A stretch of DNA of 64,000 nucleotides from Ascoidea rubescens DSM 1968 (taxonomy: Eukaryota; Ascomycota; Saccharomycetes; Ascoideales; Ascoideaceae): positions 1,121,428 through 1,185,427 of the forward strand of contig NW_017962913.1 in NCBI RefSeq assembly GCF_001661345.1, written 5' to 3'. The translations under genes and the position numbers were made by a program. Below are positions 11,853 through 21,357 of this stretch, piece by piece; within the stretch, counting starts at the first letter, position 1; each line of letters begins with the position of its first letter. The notes below the pieces were generated by a model. That model was not told the origin of the DNA, searched no databases, and saw only the letters and a list, made by a program, of their open reading frames with translations.

Positions 11853-14800
11853 ATGGCTCCTAGACCAACACAGCTGAATTCTGATTCACAATCACAAAAT
11901 ATTATCGAAAGCGATCTCAGTAACATCCAGTTAACTTCTCAATCTATCAATATAAGTATTAATAACCATAATAACTTTAATAACCCCAACACACTTAATA
12001 CTTTCAATACTCTCAATACTCTTAATACTCTTAGTGATATTATATCTAATCAGTCTCAAATCAAATCACAACATCAGTCTCAAATTCTGTCTCAAAATTC
12101 GTCTCAAAATTCGTCTCCAGATCTATCCCAGAATGATTCTCAAATTATAACCCAAAATCAAAATCAAAATCCAACTCACATTTTGAATCTAAATGAGCCC
12201 CAACCCCAATCGCATCAAACGCTTCAATGCAAACGTAGATCTAGAAGAACTACAAACACAAATAGATTAAATTCAATCAACGATAATGATATAGATACTC
12301 CCCCAATCTTTATCCCATCCTTAAATTCAAGCCTAAATGCAAATGCAAATTCAAATGCAAATGTTAACATGACTATAAGCTCAAAAAAAAAAAAAATAAC
12401 GAAAACTGTTAAAAATCAATTTCAAAATAAATTGAAAAATAAAAATAAGTCAAAATCAAAAAATAAAATAAAGTCAAAGAATAAAATCAAAAATAAATAT
12501 AAAAGTTCAACTTCAATCATAAATTCAAATATAAATGTCAATATAAATCAAAACCAAAACTCAAAGCTAAACTCTAACCCAAACTTATTTTTTAATCCAA
12601 ATATTAAACAAAAAAATCCAATAAATAATCAACTAAATTTTGTTAAATCCTTTGATATCAATAACAATATCTTCATCGATGGCAAACCCAGAGAAGAAAC
12701 AGATTACAAAATATTTTACTCAAATTTAAATCAAAATCTACCCTTACCAGTCTATATCAACTTATCGTCAAATAATATACTCTTCAACTTAAATTCAAAC
12801 TCCCTACTAAACTCCTTCAAAAATACCCAATCAACCATCCCCAAAAAACAAATCAATCAAAATATCACCAGTAATAAATTTAGAGAGATACCTTCAAATA
12901 AGGATTTCCCAAAAAATTGCTATGATTTAATTCAATTTAATCTTGATAAATTAAAATACAAAAATTATAAACAACTGAATAAACTTACAAATAAACAGCA
13001 ACAAACAAAAGTTTCAACGATTGACCCTAATTTAAAAACAAAATCACAATCAGCACCTCAACCAAACTCAATATCAGAACTTAATCAAAAAAACGATAAC
13101 GTAATAACTGAAATAACTCCACTGATATTTGAAGACCCTGAAAACTGCTCTTCAACCTATCTAGACTATATTATTACCAATAATAAAGAAAAAATAATTC
13201 AAAATGAAATTAGAGATGAAATTAGGAATGAAATTGATAACGATAATGACAACCCCGATGAAGATTTAGAGAGTAATAACGATAATGGCCTAAAATCATC
13301 ATCTCATTCAATAACTAGTATCGAAGACCAAGATCAAGATAACTACTTTTATGATCCCTATTCAAACTTTTTACCCAGTTCTAAACAATATTCAAAATCT
13401 TTAACTTCATTATCTTCTGATTCCTCTCCTTACGATTATTATTATGATTATTCTCAAAAATATGACAACCCCATCATTAAAATATCAAATGTAAATCAAA
13501 TTTTTCAATTTGATCCCTTAAAACAACAAATCTATAACCAAAATTATAATCAGGGTCTTGATCAAAATCTTGATCAACTCTTAAATTCCAACTGCTCCTA
13601 TGCTATTCTTGCAAATGAATCCCCAGAAGATCAAAAAATTATAAATGAATCTCTTTTCGAACAACAACAACAACAACAATTACAGCATTTTAATAATACT
13701 TTAAATTTTTATAACAATAACCTTAGCTATATTTATACAAATAGTTTTCAATATCCTTTGCCGACAAATGTTCATTTTGATCCTTTTTATGCCAATAGAT
13801 CAATATCAATAATTAATAATAAAAATAACAATAACAATAACAATAACAATAACAACAACAATAATAATAATAATTTCAATTCCTATAATTATACTAATCA
13901 TAATCATAATGACAACTTTAATGAAATTTCTGAAACAAGCAGTACAACCACGTCAAGTGTTACAATTATTAATAATACAATTAATAATACTATTAACAGT
14001 AATACTGATAATATTCCAAATATATACATTGATAGTAATATCTCTGATTATGAAGTAAATCCAAACTTGAATCCTAGTTTAGTTTCTATTACCAATAATA
14101 ACACTTCTATCCACAATTCCAATAATATAAACCCATTAACCAGATATACTGAAAATTCAAATTTAACCAACAATAGTTTTTATAATAATAATGTATCAAC
14201 CTATATTTCAAATATAAATTCATCTTTGACATTTAATAAAAATGATAATTTAGATTTCAATAACTCCCAAAACTCTTCTGGTAGTGAAAGTGATAACATC
14301 CAAATTCAAGTTGGAATTTCCCAATCAAATAATATCGATAAATTTACTGAAATTGAAAACAGTACTTCTATTGATGGTTTAAATGTTCAAAAAGACTTAA
14401 ATGAAAGAATAACATATAAATCCCGTATCCCTTCTCCCGAAGTTACAAAAAACTCAGAGAAAAGTGATTTAATTGATGGTAATCAAAATGAAAATGAAAC
14501 TACAAATCAACTAGGTGAAGATAATCAGCTTCAAGTTTTGGGAGTTCCTACTATGGAGAATTTGGATGTTTTAATGCAAAACAGGCCACAAGCACTCTCT
14601 GTTGCACCCTCTGTTGCACCTTCTGAAACTCCTTCCATTACTCAATCATTTTCTTTTGATTCATCATCTAAAAGCATTAAAAATTCAAAAGAAGACGAAA
14701 CAGGAAATCTTGTTATTCAAAGAGATTTTAAAAAGTTTGGTTTTAGAAATTTAACTAGAAAAAGATTTGAAAAAATACCAGAAACTTATATAAGAGAAAC

Positions 14801-16751
14801 AGATGCTGTTGAATTGGATTTTTTCTCTGTCGATTTTAATCAAAACTTTGATTTAAAGCTGGACACATTCAAAAATTATTCATTTCAAGTTGTATATGAT
14901 ATGGATGAACAGGACGATTTTTATTTATCTATGATCAACAAAAGAAGATTAAAAGTTAATCATTGTTACATTTCACATGAGCTTTTTGAAATAGTTATAA
15001 CGTTTTTGGAGAAACAGTGGCATTTACTTTCAAAGAGAATTCCACCAAAGCAAAAATATTTTGATATTGGCCCTGACGCTAAAGAGTTTCAGGATTTTAA
15101 AAATCTAAAGCCTGGAAAATATAACATTGCTGTCTTGAATGCTTTAGTATATGGGTCAGATGATGGAGTTTGGTGTGGACCAGAACAAGATCAACCTTGT
15201 GCTATTTGTTACGGAAGTGAGTGTGATAATGCTAATCAAATTGTGTTTTGTGATGGATGTGATATTGCTGTTCATCAAGAATGCTATGGAGTTGTCTATA
15301 TCCCCGAAGGACAATGGTATTGTAGACATTGTATGACAGCTAAGAAGAAAGAAGCACATTGTCAATTTTGCCCTAGTACTACAGGGGCATTTAAGCAGAC
15401 TGAATCTGGAGATTGGGCTCATGTTATTTGTGGATTATGGATACCAGAGTTAACTTTTAAGAGTCCAGTTTATATGGAAACTATTGATAATATTGAAAAT
15501 GTTCCAAAAGGAAGATGGAATCTTACATGTTATATATGCAAGCAAAAATGTGGAGCTTGTATTCAATGTGCAAATAAAAATTGTGCACAGGCTTATCATG
15601 TTACATGTGCTAGAAGAAGTGAATTATTTATGAAACATAATTTGGATGCTGGAATGCAAAATTCGTTACATTTGAAGAATTTCGTTAGCTTTTGCGATCG
15701 TCATACACCGACGACTTGGTTGGAGAACCATGATATCAAAGAAGGTATTAAAAAAACAAGGTTATATTATCAAGAAAATAAAAAAGATGAAAACAATCGA
15801 AGTCGAAATATTGGATTGAATGATTTCAGCAATATAATTCAACAAAATAGCTTAAATAATAAAGGAAAAAACAAGAAAATAGTACAAGAAACACCCAAGC
15901 AGATTCACTTTGTTACTCATACCCGAAAGGCCTTGAAAGATTCCAACAATAATATTTTAAGATGGGAGTCATCGATTGGAACTCCAATTCTTCCCAATCT
16001 TATATGGGAAAGACTAATAAAACTACTTGAATATTTTCAAATTGATGGCAGCGCTAAATTATCTAGTGATTTATGCAAATACTGGGCATTAAAAAGAGAA
16101 ACCAAGACAGCACCATTGATTAAACTTCATGATCCTTATACTACATCCAATAATATTAAAATTGAAGAAATACCTGAAAAAATTGAGATGGCTAACTTTT
16201 TAAATGGGAACATTAACAATTTAATCAAAATTTCGGATGATATTATCAAGAGACAACAGTTGACATTAGAAAAGTTTGATATTGATCTTAAAAACATTGG
16301 AAATATTTACTTCCCTGTTATTAAATTGATAAAACCTGTTTTAGAGGAATTACTCAAATTAGATGAAGAAAACAACCGATTGTTATGGGAATTTAAACCA
16401 TCGATATTTAAAGGAACCAAATTGGAATATAATATCGATATCTTAAATTTGGAATCAATTGTTTTGAAGTTTAAACTGAATCAATATAGTCAGAGTCTAT
16501 TAGAGTTTAATAATGATATCAAGATTTTATTTGATAATGTGAATAGATCCAAACAAAAGACCAATAAAGTTTTAAATTTGAAAAAACTATTGAAGGAAGT
16601 GTATATTCCCAAAGTTTATCCCAAGTTGGACGAGTTAAAAGAGTTTGAATATAAAGTTATTGAAAGCAATGAAAAATCAGGTAGTTATCTTTCAGCATTT
16701 GAACAAATATATGATATCACCGGAATGAGTATAGAAGAAAAGAAGCTTTAA
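11853..16751 (+). CDS. NTO1: NuA3 histone acetyltransferase subunit Nto1 (BRPF-type PHD protein)
   Basis: Scaffold/reader subunit of the NuA3 H3 acetyltransferase complex, related to BRPF/Jade. Residues about 980-1110 are the Enhancer-of-polycomb-like segment (YDMDEQDDFYLSMINKRR and following). Residues about 1115-1163 form a canonical PHD finger (CAICYGSECDNAN then CDGCDIAVHQECYG). A linking zinc knuckle and extended PHD follow (about 1168-1290: WAHVICGLWIPE, CYICKQKCGACIQC, AYHVTCARR). The remaining C-terminus is helical and Lys-rich. At 1632 residues it is about twice the S. cerevisiae protein. The excess is an N-terminal ~950-residue Asn/Ser/Gln-rich extension with pure Asn runs. The frame is uninterrupted and the start is the first ATG after an AT-rich leader. 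Confidence 0.95.
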   Translation: MAPRPTQLNSDSQSQNIIESDLSNIQLTSQSINISINNHNNFNNPNTLNTFNTLNTLNTLSDIISNQSQIKSQHQSQILSQNSSQNSSPDLSQNDSQIITQNQNQNPTHILNLNEPQPQSHQTLQCKRRSRRTTNTNRLNSINDNDIDTPPIFIPSLNSSLNANANSNANVNMTISSKKKKITKTVKNQFQNKLKNKNKSKSKNKIKSKNKIKNKYKSSTSIINSNINVNINQNQNSKLNSNPNLFFNPNIKQKNPINNQLNFVKSFDINNNIFIDGKPREETDYKIFYSNLNQNLPLPVYINLSSNNILFNLNSNSLLNSFKNTQSTIPKKQINQNITSNKFREIPSNKDFPKNCYDLIQFNLDKLKYKNYKQLNKLTNKQQQTKVSTIDPNLKTKSQSAPQPNSISELNQKNDNVITEITPLIFEDPENCSSTYLDYIITNNKEKIIQNEIRDEIRNEIDNDNDNPDEDLESNNDNGLKSSSHSITSIEDQDQDNYFYDPYSNFLPSSKQYSKSLTSLSSDSSPYDYYYDYSQKYDNPIIKISNVNQIFQFDPLKQQIYNQNYNQGLDQNLDQLLNSNCSYAILANESPEDQKIINESLFEQQQQQQLQHFNNTLNFYNNNLSYIYTNSFQYPLPTNVHFDPFYANRSISIINNKNNNNNNNNNNNNNNNNNFNSYNYTNHNHNDNFNEISETSSTTTSSVTIINNTINNTINSNTDNIPNIYIDSNISDYEVNPNLNPSLVSITNNNTSIHNSNNINPLTRYTENSNLTNNSFYNNNVSTYISNINSSLTFNKNDNLDFNNSQNSSGSESDNIQIQVGISQSNNIDKFTEIENSTSIDGLNVQKDLNERITYKSRIPSPEVTKNSEKSDLIDGNQNENETTNQLGEDNQLQVLGVPTMENLDVLMQNRPQALSVAPSVAPSETPSITQSFSFDSSSKSIKNSKEDETGNLVIQRDFKKFGFRNLTRKRFEKIPETYIRETDAVELDFFSVDFNQNFDLKLDTFKNYSFQVVYDMDEQDDFYLSMINKRRLKVNHCYISHELFEIVITFLEKQWHLLSKRIPPKQKYFDIGPDAKEFQDFKNLKPGKYNIAVLNALVYGSDDGVWCGPEQDQPCAICYGSECDNANQIVFCDGCDIAVHQECYGVVYIPEGQWYCRHCMTAKKKEAHCQFCPSTTGAFKQTESGDWAHVICGLWIPELTFKSPVYMETIDNIENVPKGRWNLTCYICKQKCGACIQCANKNCAQAYHVTCARRSELFMKHNLDAGMQNSLHLKNFVSFCDRHTPTTWLENHDIKEGIKKTRLYYQENKKDENNRSRNIGLNDFSNIIQQNSLNNKGKNKKIVQETPKQIHFVTHTRKALKDSNNNILRWESSIGTPILPNLIWERLIKLLEYFQIDGSAKLSSDLCKYWALKRETKTAPLIKLHDPYTTSNNIKIEEIPEKIEMANFLNGNINNLIKISDDIIKRQQLTLEKFDIDLKNIGNIYFPVIKLIKPVLEELLKLDEENNRLLWEFKPSIFKGTKLEYNIDILNLESIVLKFKLNQYSQSLLEFNNDIKILFDNVNRSKQKTNKVLNLKKLLKEVYIPKVYPKLDELKEFEYKVIESNEKSGSYLSAFEQIYDITGMSIEEKKL

Positions 16752-17426
16752 TAAAAGGGCTGATAGGGTTGAGAAATCAATTGTTTGTTTTGTGGGCTAC
16801 TCTTTTGCATTTTTAAAACGTTTAATGTTGCTTTATTTTTTGTTTTTCTGATTGATTTTTACTATATATTACGTACATATACTATATTTTTTTTTAGTTC
16901 TGTTCATTTTACTTACTTTTCATTGTTTCACTGATCATCTAGTTAATTTATTTTGTATAATCTATTCTATGCTCTCAGATCTGTTCTAAAACAAAAACAT
17001 GTTCTAAAACCATAAAAAGTTTGATCAACTGAAACAAAAGAGAAAAAACTTTACGCAGGGACCTGTCAAATAAACATTTCCTGCAATCATGCAGAAACAC
17101 CAATCCGGAAGTATTCACATTTCATCTTGAATCAATTCTAAAAGTCCTCCATCACTAAAATCAGGTTTTTTTTTGTTTTTCATTATTACCAAATATATTA
17201 TTAAAAGTGTTCTATTTGTGTAATAAAAATTCACTCAATTTACGGATGAACTACAGTTCCCGTAGAGTGGCAACAATGTGTGTATTGATTGTGCACACAA
17301 CAATCGCTCCATCCTAGAAAATAAAACTTATACCATTTATAGCTAAAAACCAACAATATTTTGAACAAAAAACCAGATGATTTTAAACAAAAAAAACTAC
17401 AATATATGTTAATAAATGAAAAAATA
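16752..17426. other. Intergenic region downstream of NTO1
   Basis: AT-rich sequence with T-runs near 16840-16930, probably the NTO1 3' UTR. No coding or structured feature is supported. A minus-strand open frame at 17240-17587 is a hydrophobic AT-rich shadow opposite the remnant that follows. Confidence 0.5.
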
Positions 17427-18600
17427 ATGGATCCATTCAGTCTGACTTCCATGATCCTACAAATAATATCTATTAAAAGATCTATTAAAACAATTTCAAA
17501 AGACAAACTTTTACAGAATAAAAAACTTATGTAAAAATCAAAAAAGAAACCAAAATATAATAGAACTTGTGAGAGAATTAAAAACAAATCCTGAAAGTAT
17601 ATTCATTGCTAAGAACTATCCAGCAAGAAATAAAATTAATAATAATAAAACCAAAAACCCTATTAAAAAACTATATAGCGCAGTTAAAAAAAAGATCAAG
17701 CTTAATAAGTCAAATCAAATTTGGTTATTCTCCCCAGCTTAGATAGTGAATCAAAAACATCAAACAGAAAAGATTTGAGTGGTTTTATCAGCTTTCGAAA
17801 AATGATGAAAGGTTACAAATCAAATGGATATAAAACCTCAGATCCAAAACTCAACGACCACGACGTCCCGGATGATTTTGATGTTAAAACACCTCGTTCA
17901 CTCAATGATGTGGGTACGAGTGCAGGTGGCAACTCAAATCATAACATCAAACCTTCCACCTTCAATGATTTGAATTTGGCAATTTTTAAATACACCTTAC
18001 TCATTTAGTGTAATATTACAACAGATTATCCAAATCAACATGGAAGTGTATAAAATGGCTATTTTGGTAGTTATTTTGGCAGAAAGATTGAGGAAATATG
18101 AGAATGTTCATCCTGGAAAATTTCCAATCATTCATTTTGTCGAATCCATAGCATTCCAATTTTTGTTTGATAAGTAACAATTTTATATCGAATTTTTTAT
18201 GCTGCCACCACCTCAGATAATACGTTTGAATAAAAGAGTTGATGAATTGGAAATTGTGATATATCATGATGTTATTAAAATCCCTTTGGAATCTCTAAAA
18301 ACCATTCTTCAACTAGACGAGTTTGATTGTGATACTGATAGGGAATTTAACCAACTAAAAAATATATCACTAGAAATTTTAAATTATCTCTTGTTAAAAT
18401 AATTCAAACTGTTTTCAATTGGAAATTATAAATCTGAAACAACCTCTGCCCACACATTCAACATGTTAGAAAATATATAAAACACTATATTAAAATTTAA
18501 CTCACACAACAATAACCTTTATTCCATTGTTAAATCATACCGAAATGCCATTGAATTGATTGAAAAGTTGTATAACACTTACCTCCCTGAATAAATAAGT
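17427..18600 (+). pseudogene. Decayed coding remnant, possibly of an F-box/leucine-rich-repeat-type protein
   Basis: Protein-like segments follow one another on the plus strand but change frame. A first piece starts at ATG 17427 (MDPFSLTSMILQIIS, weakly F-box-like). A Lys-rich piece covers 17470-17735 and ends at a stop. A +1-related piece at 17721-18008 has sensible composition (SLNDVGTSAGGNSNHN). There are shorter pieces at 18055-18177 and 18199-18402, the latter with LRR-like spacing (LESLKTILQLDEF, LKNISLEILNYLLL). A last piece lies near 18515-18595 (SYRNAIELIEKLYNTYLPE). At least four frame changes or stops separate them. No single open frame explains the region. The LRR assignment is weak, and an unrelated host protein is possible. 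Confidence 0.45.
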
Positions 18601-18609
18601 TATATCAAT

Positions 18610-18890
18610 TTAATATTTCCGGGCTTCCATTTCATCTGTATTTTTTCTTTTAAATAATCTTTTGAATAATACTCTGGATTTTAAAGGCCTTTCTGTTTTA
18701 ATTGAATCATCTTGAGTTAGACCACCATATGAACAATTATTTAAGTGCTCAATAGGTGAGAGTATTTTAATATCATTATAAGATAGACTCAAAACTTTTT
18801 ACTTGGTTAAACATTTGAAATCTTTTATTTTAGATATTTGGTTATTTGATTAAACGACAAATCAATCATCATCAAAGGTAATAATTTTGT
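18610..18890 (-). pseudogene. Decayed leucine-rich-repeat gene fragment
   Basis: On the minus strand, two neighbouring pieces each fit an LRR unit: MIDLSFNQITKYLK (about 18875-18830) and VLSLSYNDIKILSPIEHLNN (about 18795-18735). A stop and one frame change lie between them. The open part (18610-18792) then continues with a basic tail. The LxLSxNxI spacing is diagnostic enough to call an LRR relic. It lies tail-to-tail with the plus-strand remnant, so the two may be diverged members of one family or pieces of one rearranged locus. Confidence 0.5.
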
Positions 18891-19975
18891 GGAAAATAGT
18901 TTTATTCAAATATCATGCATTGACATGCATGATATCAAACAAATAAAACAGTGCTTTTATCTTTTTCATAGCAACACTGAAAATTCTATTGCTCTCTGGA
19001 TTGTTTGAACAAAGAAAAACCTTTTGTATTTATCTTTACACATTAAAAAGCGAGGAAGCTGGATATGATGGGATAAGCGAGTTTCTCGGTGCTCCCAGAC
19101 AATCTGTCAATTGTGCGTTAACAATAGACCACCGACGTGGAGATGTATACAGATATATTTGCTCCCCATATTTTTGATAGCATTTGATACCTTTTCACTC
19201 AAACCACCAAACTTTGCTGTCTGTCTATAATGGTGCCAATCAAACTAAAATAAGAATGTTTTTATCAAAAGAGCCATAACTTAATGACTTTGAGAAAACC
19301 GATTGATAAAGATTGGTTTTGCACAATTTCAATACAGTCAATCGCAGCCCAATATAGGACGCCAACATTGACAAAGAATAAAATGTTTTTGATGAGATAC
19401 AAACCGGATGTCGCGTGACATTTGACCGAACAGTAGTTACGGTATATGGCGTAAATGTAGTCACTAATGAAAACGGAAAAATGCATTGTAATTATTTCAT
19501 AAAAACCAATTAAACCCTCAATACTGGCAGAGACCAGGGAATTGGTAATTCTTAGCACAAATATGGTGCCGGGAAATTGTATGACGGATGTGAGATCCCG
19601 ACACAGAATAACTAAGGATTATCATAATCTAATCGTTCTTTTCTTGCTGCTAGAGGAAGAAGAGCCCTGATGTTGTAACGAACTTATGATATTGATTAAG
19701 GTCTATAGAAGTAATTATCTAAAGGACGACAAAGACCAGCAGAACACCCTCTTTTATAGGTGCTATCTGATTTTTTTGTACATCTCCAAGTTCTCTTATT
19801 GTTTTGTAAAGCTTATGAAATTAATTTGTCATCACGAGCAGTGTATTTCAGCTTTTGCTTTGTGAAAGGGGATCTGCTTTTTCTTCTTAACTTCATCTTT
19901 ATCTTCAACTATTTTTAACTACCTCCAACAAATTTGATCTATTTCTCATCAATTGCTTTGAAAACACTGAAATCA
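18891..19975. other. Gene-poor stretch with unassigned coding-like fragments, then the YUH1 upstream region
   Basis: A 12-bp-arm inverted repeat around 18915-18942 (ATATCATGCATtgacATGCATGATAT) lies at the left. From about 18970 to 19620 base composition is more balanced than the flanks. It carries short protein-like pieces, such as the plus-strand open frame ending at 19177 and a plus-strand stretch near 19395-19497, but no intact gene. One of these may be a fossil of a Ty1/copia-type element; the resemblance is weak. The last 200 bases are T-rich leader of YUH1. Confidence 0.4.
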
Positions 19976-20695
19976 ATGTCTGTCTCTGCTGTGGTGCCAA
20001 TGGAGTCTAATCCAGAAGTCTTCACTGAGTTGGCTCACAAAATTGGGTTATCGAGTGTGTTAGCCTTCAATGATGTTTACTCCTTGACTGATCCAGACTT
20101 GCTTTCTTTCATTCCTCGACCATGCTTTGCCATCATCTTGTTATTTCCTATAACTGAATTTTACGAGACTGAAAGAAAACGAATCGACTCCCAGTCTTCT
20201 GAACTATACAGTGAGTTTGGTGAAAATGAGAAAGTATTGTGGTTCAAACAGACAATTAAGAATGGATGTGGTTTATACGCTTTATTACATTCCATAGGCA
20301 ATATAAATGATGAATACTTGCAAAAGGATTCAACCATTTACAATTTTTTCAAAGAAGCGAAAAATCTAAATGTTAAAGAAAGAGCTGATTTGGTTCAAGT
20401 GTTAGAAAAAAGCTATTCATCACTTGCCAATCAGGGCCAAACTGAAGCACCTGAAGCTCTGGATGATGTTAGCCTACATTTTATATCCTTTGTCAAAAGT
20501 TTTAAAAACGATCATGTCTATGAATTAGATGGTAGAAGAAACTCTCCAATTGATTTGGGTCAATCAATTTCTCCTGAGAATACGGATGTCTTATTAGAAA
20601 AGAATATTATTGATAAAATCCAATATTATATGGATAATGCTGATGAGGCAAACAAATATAATTTTTCCATGATGGCCCTTGTTCCTTCTTTTTGA
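19976..20695 (+). CDS. YUH1: Ubiquitin C-terminal hydrolase (peptidase C12)
   Basis: This cysteine hydrolase cleaves ubiquitin and the Nedd8-like Rub1 from short C-terminal adducts. The protein is 239 residues, the family's usual length. It begins MSVSAVVPMESNPEVF, matching the Yuh1/UCH N-terminal motif. The active site is complete: Gln92 (oxyanion, WFKQTIKNGCG), Cys98, His168 (SLHFISF) and Asp185 (YELDGR). ATG 19976 is the first in frame; upstream in-frame codons are non-ATG. Residue 162 is encoded by CTG at 20459-20461 in EAPEA(CTG)DDVSLHF, where S. cerevisiae Yuh1 has Thr. Confidence 0.97.
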   Translation: MSVSAVVPMESNPEVFTELAHKIGLSSVLAFNDVYSLTDPDLLSFIPRPCFAIILLFPITEFYETERKRIDSQSSELYSEFGENEKVLWFKQTIKNGCGLYALLHSIGNINDEYLQKDSTIYNFFKEAKNLNVKERADLVQVLEKSYSSLANQGQTEAPEALDDVSLHFISFVKSFKNDHVYELDGRRNSPIDLGQSISPENTDVLLEKNIIDKIQYYMDNADEANKYNFSMMALVPSF

Positions 20696-21227
20696 TCACT
20701 AAATAATCTAACAACTTATCTATACAATTGTTAATTTAAAACACCTCCTTTGGTTTACCTGTACATTAGATTTTTCCCAGAAAAAAAAAGAGAAAAAAGA
20801 GATAAAAGAAAAAAAAACATAAAAAAAGTATATAAAAGTATATATAATTAAGGAAAAAACCAGATTAAAAAAAGACACAACATAAGAAATGGAAATCAAA
20901 CAAGTAAATTCAATATTTTTAAAATAACAAAGTAAACTGTTCAAATAATTTCCAACTAAAATAATCAACAAAATGCAAGTTCAACTTCAAGTTCCAGAAA
21001 TTTATTTCAAATCCAAAATTATATTCATAATTTTATTCATAAAATATAATCATGGTAAAGTTCAAAGTTCAGATTCAAGTTCACTCCAAAAAATCTAGTC
21101 AAATGATGTAAAATAACATGAAAAAAAGATAAAACAAAATCAAATGAATTAAAATAATATAAATAAAACAAAAAAAACAGATTTAGAAGAAAAATTAAGA
21201 TTTTTATAAAAATTTTCTTTTTATAGA
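20696..21227. other. YUH1/THP3 convergent intergenic region
   Basis: Very AT-rich 3'-to-3' spacer with A/G-rich tracts (20775-20830). No coding frame or structure is supported. It presumably contains the terminators of both genes. Confidence 0.6.
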
Positions 21228-21319
21228 TCACATTTGTCCCTTTATATCGACTTTCTTACATAATCTCATTTTTATTTCTTCAACTTTCAATCTTGCTTGA
21301 CGACAATCCAAATAAGTTA

Positions 21320-21357
<38 letters not shown>

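Noticed and set aside
17240-17587. 115-codon minus-strand open frame
   Set aside because: Hydrophobic Phe/Ile/Leu composition is the complement of an A-rich strand. It overlaps the plus-strand remnant and shows no domain.
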